Part shown: one piece after another, positions 61,920 to 64,000 of the stretch
Position numbering within the stretch: position 1 is the first letter of the stretch
Layout: every line of letters starts with the position of its first letter
Assembly (NCBI RefSeq): GCF_047553045.1
Contig: NZ_CP180208.1
Location: 1,302,001-1,366,000, forward strand
Length of the DNA: 64,000 nt
Direction: 5' to 3'
Source: Sphingomonas_L flavalba_A
GTDB lineage: Bacteria > Pseudomonadota > Alphaproteobacteria > Sphingomonadales > Sphingomonadaceae
Notes under the pieces: model-generated
The model's database searches: none
The model's input: the letters and a program-made list of their open reading frames with translations, nothing else
What the model was told of the DNA's origin: nothing
Program-made: the position numbers and the translations under genes

Positions 61920-63890
61920 ATGAAATGGAGGATTCTCGCGGCGGCGTCGGTCATCGCCGCGACACCGCTAATGGCGGCTGACCCGGTGCCGGGGGACATG
62001 GCGGAACGTTTTGGTGCGCTCGATACCGTCATCGACATCAGCCTGTCGCCCGATGGCAAGCAGATCGCCTATGTGTCGCCGGGGCCGGACCGGTCGATGA
62101 TCGTGATGACCGCCGACATCGCCACCGGCGCCAGCCATGCCGTCACCCAGATTGACGCCAAGGTCGGCCATATCGGCTGGTGCGCCTGGTCCGCCGCCGA
62201 TCGCCTCGTTTGCCAGCAACGCAGCCAGACCAAGGTCTATGGCGATATCGGCGTCAACTTCACCCGGCTGTTCGCTATCGATCTGGACGGAAAGAACGTG
62301 AAGATGCTCGGCCAGCGCAGCAGCGACCGGGCGCTGGGGATCAGCCTGGCCGACGGCAATATCCTCGACTGGGGTACCGGCGACGGCACCGTGCTGATGG
62401 CGAAAATGTTCATACCGGAACGGGCGATCGGCACGCTGGTCGCCGAAAAGCGGGACGGGCTGGGCGTGCAGTTGATCAACACCCGCACCTTGCAGGCACG
62501 CAATCTGGAAATCGCCAACCGCCAGGCGAGTGGCTACATCTCGGACGGGCGCGGCAAAATCCGCATCATGTGGGCCAACCGCTATGACACGCTTGGCAAC
62601 CTGACCGGCGAGACCGAGTATTTCTACCGCAAGTCCGGCAGCAATAGCTGGGCGACTTTTTCGCGGTCCGATAGAAATGGCGAGAACGCATTCGTGCCGA
62701 TCGCTGTGGATGCGGAATGCGACTGCGCTTACGCAACCCGGCGCAGCAAGGGGCGCCGGGCGCTTTACAGCGTCGCCCTGAACGATACGCTCGACGCCAA
62801 ACAGGTCTTCTCCCACGCCGATGTCGACGTGGACGATGTCGTGCGGATCGGCCGGCGCGGTCGGGTGATCGGTGCGAGCTACGTTACAGAGGAACGGCAC
62901 GCCACATATTTCGACAAGGAATATGGCGCGCTGGCCGAAGCGCTGACCAAGGCGTTGCCCGGCCAGCGGCTGATCGGCTTCGTCGATGCCAGCGCCGACG
63001 AGAAGCAGTTGCTGATCCTGGCGACCAGCGATGTCGACCCCGGCCGCTATTACCTGTTCGACCGGACCAGCAAGACGCTGGCGGAGGTGTTGCTCCGCCG
63101 CCCGCCGTTGGAAAAGGTGCAGCTCGCCAATGTGCGGGCGGTCAATTACCGCGCTGACGACGGGACGATGGTGCCCGCCTATCTGACCCTGCCGGTGAAC
63201 GGTGCCGCTAAGGGCCTGCCGACGCTGGTGATGCCGCATGGCGGCCCGGCGTCGCGCGACGAATGGGGGTTCGACTGGCTGGCGCAGTATTTCGCCCAGC
63301 GGGGATGGGCGGTGCTCCAGCCCAATTTCCGCGGTTCCAGCGGCTATGGGCAGGCGTGGTTCCAGGATAACGGGTTCCAGTCCTGGCGCCGCGCGATCGG
63401 CGACGTCACGTCGGCCGGAAAATGGCTGGTCAGCGAGGGCATTGCCGATCCGCGTCACCTCGCCATTCTCGGCTGGTCCTACGGCGGCTATGCCGCGTTG
63501 CAGGCGCAGGTCGTCGCGCCTGACCTGTTCAAGGCGGCGGTGGCGATTGCTCCAGTCACCGACCTTGCGATGCTGAAGGCGGAATCGAAGCGTTTCACCA
63601 ATGCGGAAATCGTCGCCCGCTATATCGGTTCCGGCGCGCATATCGACGAGGGCTCACCCGCCCGCCATGCCGACGCATTCAAGGCGCCGGTGCTGATGTT
63701 CCACGGCAGTGAAGACCTGAATGTCGACGCGACCGAATCGAAGGAGATGGACCGGGCGCTGCGCAAGGCCGGCAAGGCCAGCACGCTGGTTATCTATGAC
63801 GGCCTCGACCACCAGCTTCGCGATTCGAAGGCGCGGATCGACATGCTGCTGAAAAGCGATGCGTTCCTGCGCGGCAGCGTCGGGCTGTAA
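61920..63890 (+). CDS. S9-family (prolyl oligopeptidase-like) serine peptidase, exported
   Basis: 656 residues. Signal peptide about 1-20 (ending LMAA). An N-terminal beta-propeller (DISLSPDGKQIAYVSPG and similar blades) is followed by an alpha/beta-hydrolase catalytic domain from about residue 400: VMPHGGPASRDEWGFDWLAQ, nucleophile Ser520 in GWSYGGYAAL, then Asp in FHGSEDLNVD and His in DGLDHQLRD. Probably a periplasmic dipeptidyl or acylaminoacyl peptidase. Ends before a bidirectional hairpin. Confidence 0.93.
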   Translation: MKWRILAAASVIAATPLMAADPVPGDMAERFGALDTVIDISLSPDGKQIAYVSPGPDRSMIVMTADIATGASHAVTQIDAKVGHIGWCAWSAADRLVCQQRSQTKVYGDIGVNFTRLFAIDLDGKNVKMLGQRSSDRALGISLADGNILDWGTGDGTVLMAKMFIPERAIGTLVAEKRDGLGVQLINTRTLQARNLEIANRQASGYISDGRGKIRIMWANRYDTLGNLTGETEYFYRKSGSNSWATFSRSDRNGENAFVPIAVDAECDCAYATRRSKGRRALYSVALNDTLDAKQVFSHADVDVDDVVRIGRRGRVIGASYVTEERHATYFDKEYGALAEALTKALPGQRLIGFVDASADEKQLLILATSDVDPGRYYLFDRTSKTLAEVLLRRPPLEKVQLANVRAVNYRADDGTMVPAYLTLPVNGAAKGLPTLVMPHGGPASRDEWGFDWLAQYFAQRGWAVLQPNFRGSSGYGQAWFQDNGFQSWRRAIGDVTSAGKWLVSEGIADPRHLAILGWSYGGYAALQAQVVAPDLFKAAVAIAPVTDLAMLKAESKRFTNAEIVARYIGSGAHIDEGSPARHADAFKAPVLMFHGSEDLNVDATESKEMDRALRKAGKASTLVIYDGLDHQLRDSKARIDMLLKSDAFLRGSVGL

Positions 63891-63894
63891 AACA

Positions 63895-63931
63895 AAAATG
63901 GGGCGGCACCGTTGCCGGGCCTCCCCATTTT
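63895..63931. terminator. Bidirectional terminator between the S9 peptidase and rpsD
   Basis: AAAATGGGG (63895-63903) pairs with CCCCATTTT (63923-63931), with further GGC/GCC pairing inside. A-run on one side and T-run on the other serve both convergent genes. Confidence 0.85.
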
Positions 63932-63950
63932 GAAAGCGTGATCCGACCGA

Positions 63951-64000
63951 TCAGCGCGAATAGAATTCGACGACCAGGTTCGGCTCCATCTTCACCGGGT
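63951..64000 (-). CDS. rpsD: 30S ribosomal protein S4, C-terminal end
   Basis: The last 16 codons read PVKMEPNLVVEFYSR before a TGA, the conserved C-terminus of S4. The rest lies right of the window. It anchors this side as core chromosome. Confidence 0.88.
   Translation of the reverse strand, partial: PVKMEPNLVVEFYSR

Overview
The window is GC-rich alphaproteobacterial DNA, most likely from a sphingomonad. The right third is ordinary chromosome: agmatine degradation genes, folK, tRNA-Lys, cysQ and the 3' end of rpsD. The left two thirds are mobile DNA. No tool was run; family names come from recognising motifs and gene order, and organism and family labels are inference where stated.

Layout. 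(1) 1-4723: remnant of a probable defence island (3' part of a WYL-domain regulator, an intact SNF2/DUF3883 helicase, 5' part of a DUF262 protein), cut on both sides by IS3-family insertion sequences. (2) 5993-45633: a large integrative and conjugative element (ICE) with plasmid-like functions. Read from its integrase end leftwards it holds: tRNA-Arg attachment sequence, tyrosine integrase, a sul2 resistance module (ISCR2 remnant, truncated glmM, sul2, IS1380-family IS), ardC, DUF2958, a large ParB-like protein, small unknown genes, a strawberry-notch helicase/methyltransferase, a toprim protein, DUF2493, an inserted hipBA toxin-antitoxin, an excision-control block (XRE repressor, two DUF2285 proteins, an AlpA-like excisionase), repA-parA, traF, a lytic transglycosylase, relaxase, traG, and trbB-C-D-E. 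trbE is cut off by an IS, so the rest of the trb mating-channel operon is not in the window. (3) 45634-51476: remains of a second island sharing the same attachment sequence, with a second integrase pointing the other way (5' end replaced by an IS), a parDE-type toxin-antitoxin, and an unknown gene broken by another IS copy. (4) 52034-64000: chromosome.

How the genes work together. The regulator block matches the excision control known from ICEMlSymR7A. The DUF6499-DUF2285 activator gene (FseA type) is split into two frames and carries a CCC-G site exactly where a +1 ribosomal frameshift restores one 254-residue protein. A single-domain DUF2285 anti-activator (QseM type) and an XRE protein lie upstream, and the probable target, the AlpA-like excisionase, heads the repA-parA-traF-relaxase genes. 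Three iterons, DnaA boxes and an AT-rich stretch lie inside the repA reading frame, so the excised circle probably replicates.

Most interesting content. A three-gene graspetide (omega-ester peptide) cluster sits on the opposite strand between trbB and the CopG/traG genes. It has a precursor with three copies of T-x-T-x4-E-[AT]-D-D, an MvdD-like ATP-grasp ligase, and a membrane protein translationally coupled to the ligase. A second unexplained signal is a conserved 5' leader of about 50 bp, with a hairpin whose 3' arm abuts the ribosome-binding site, in front of three ICE genes.
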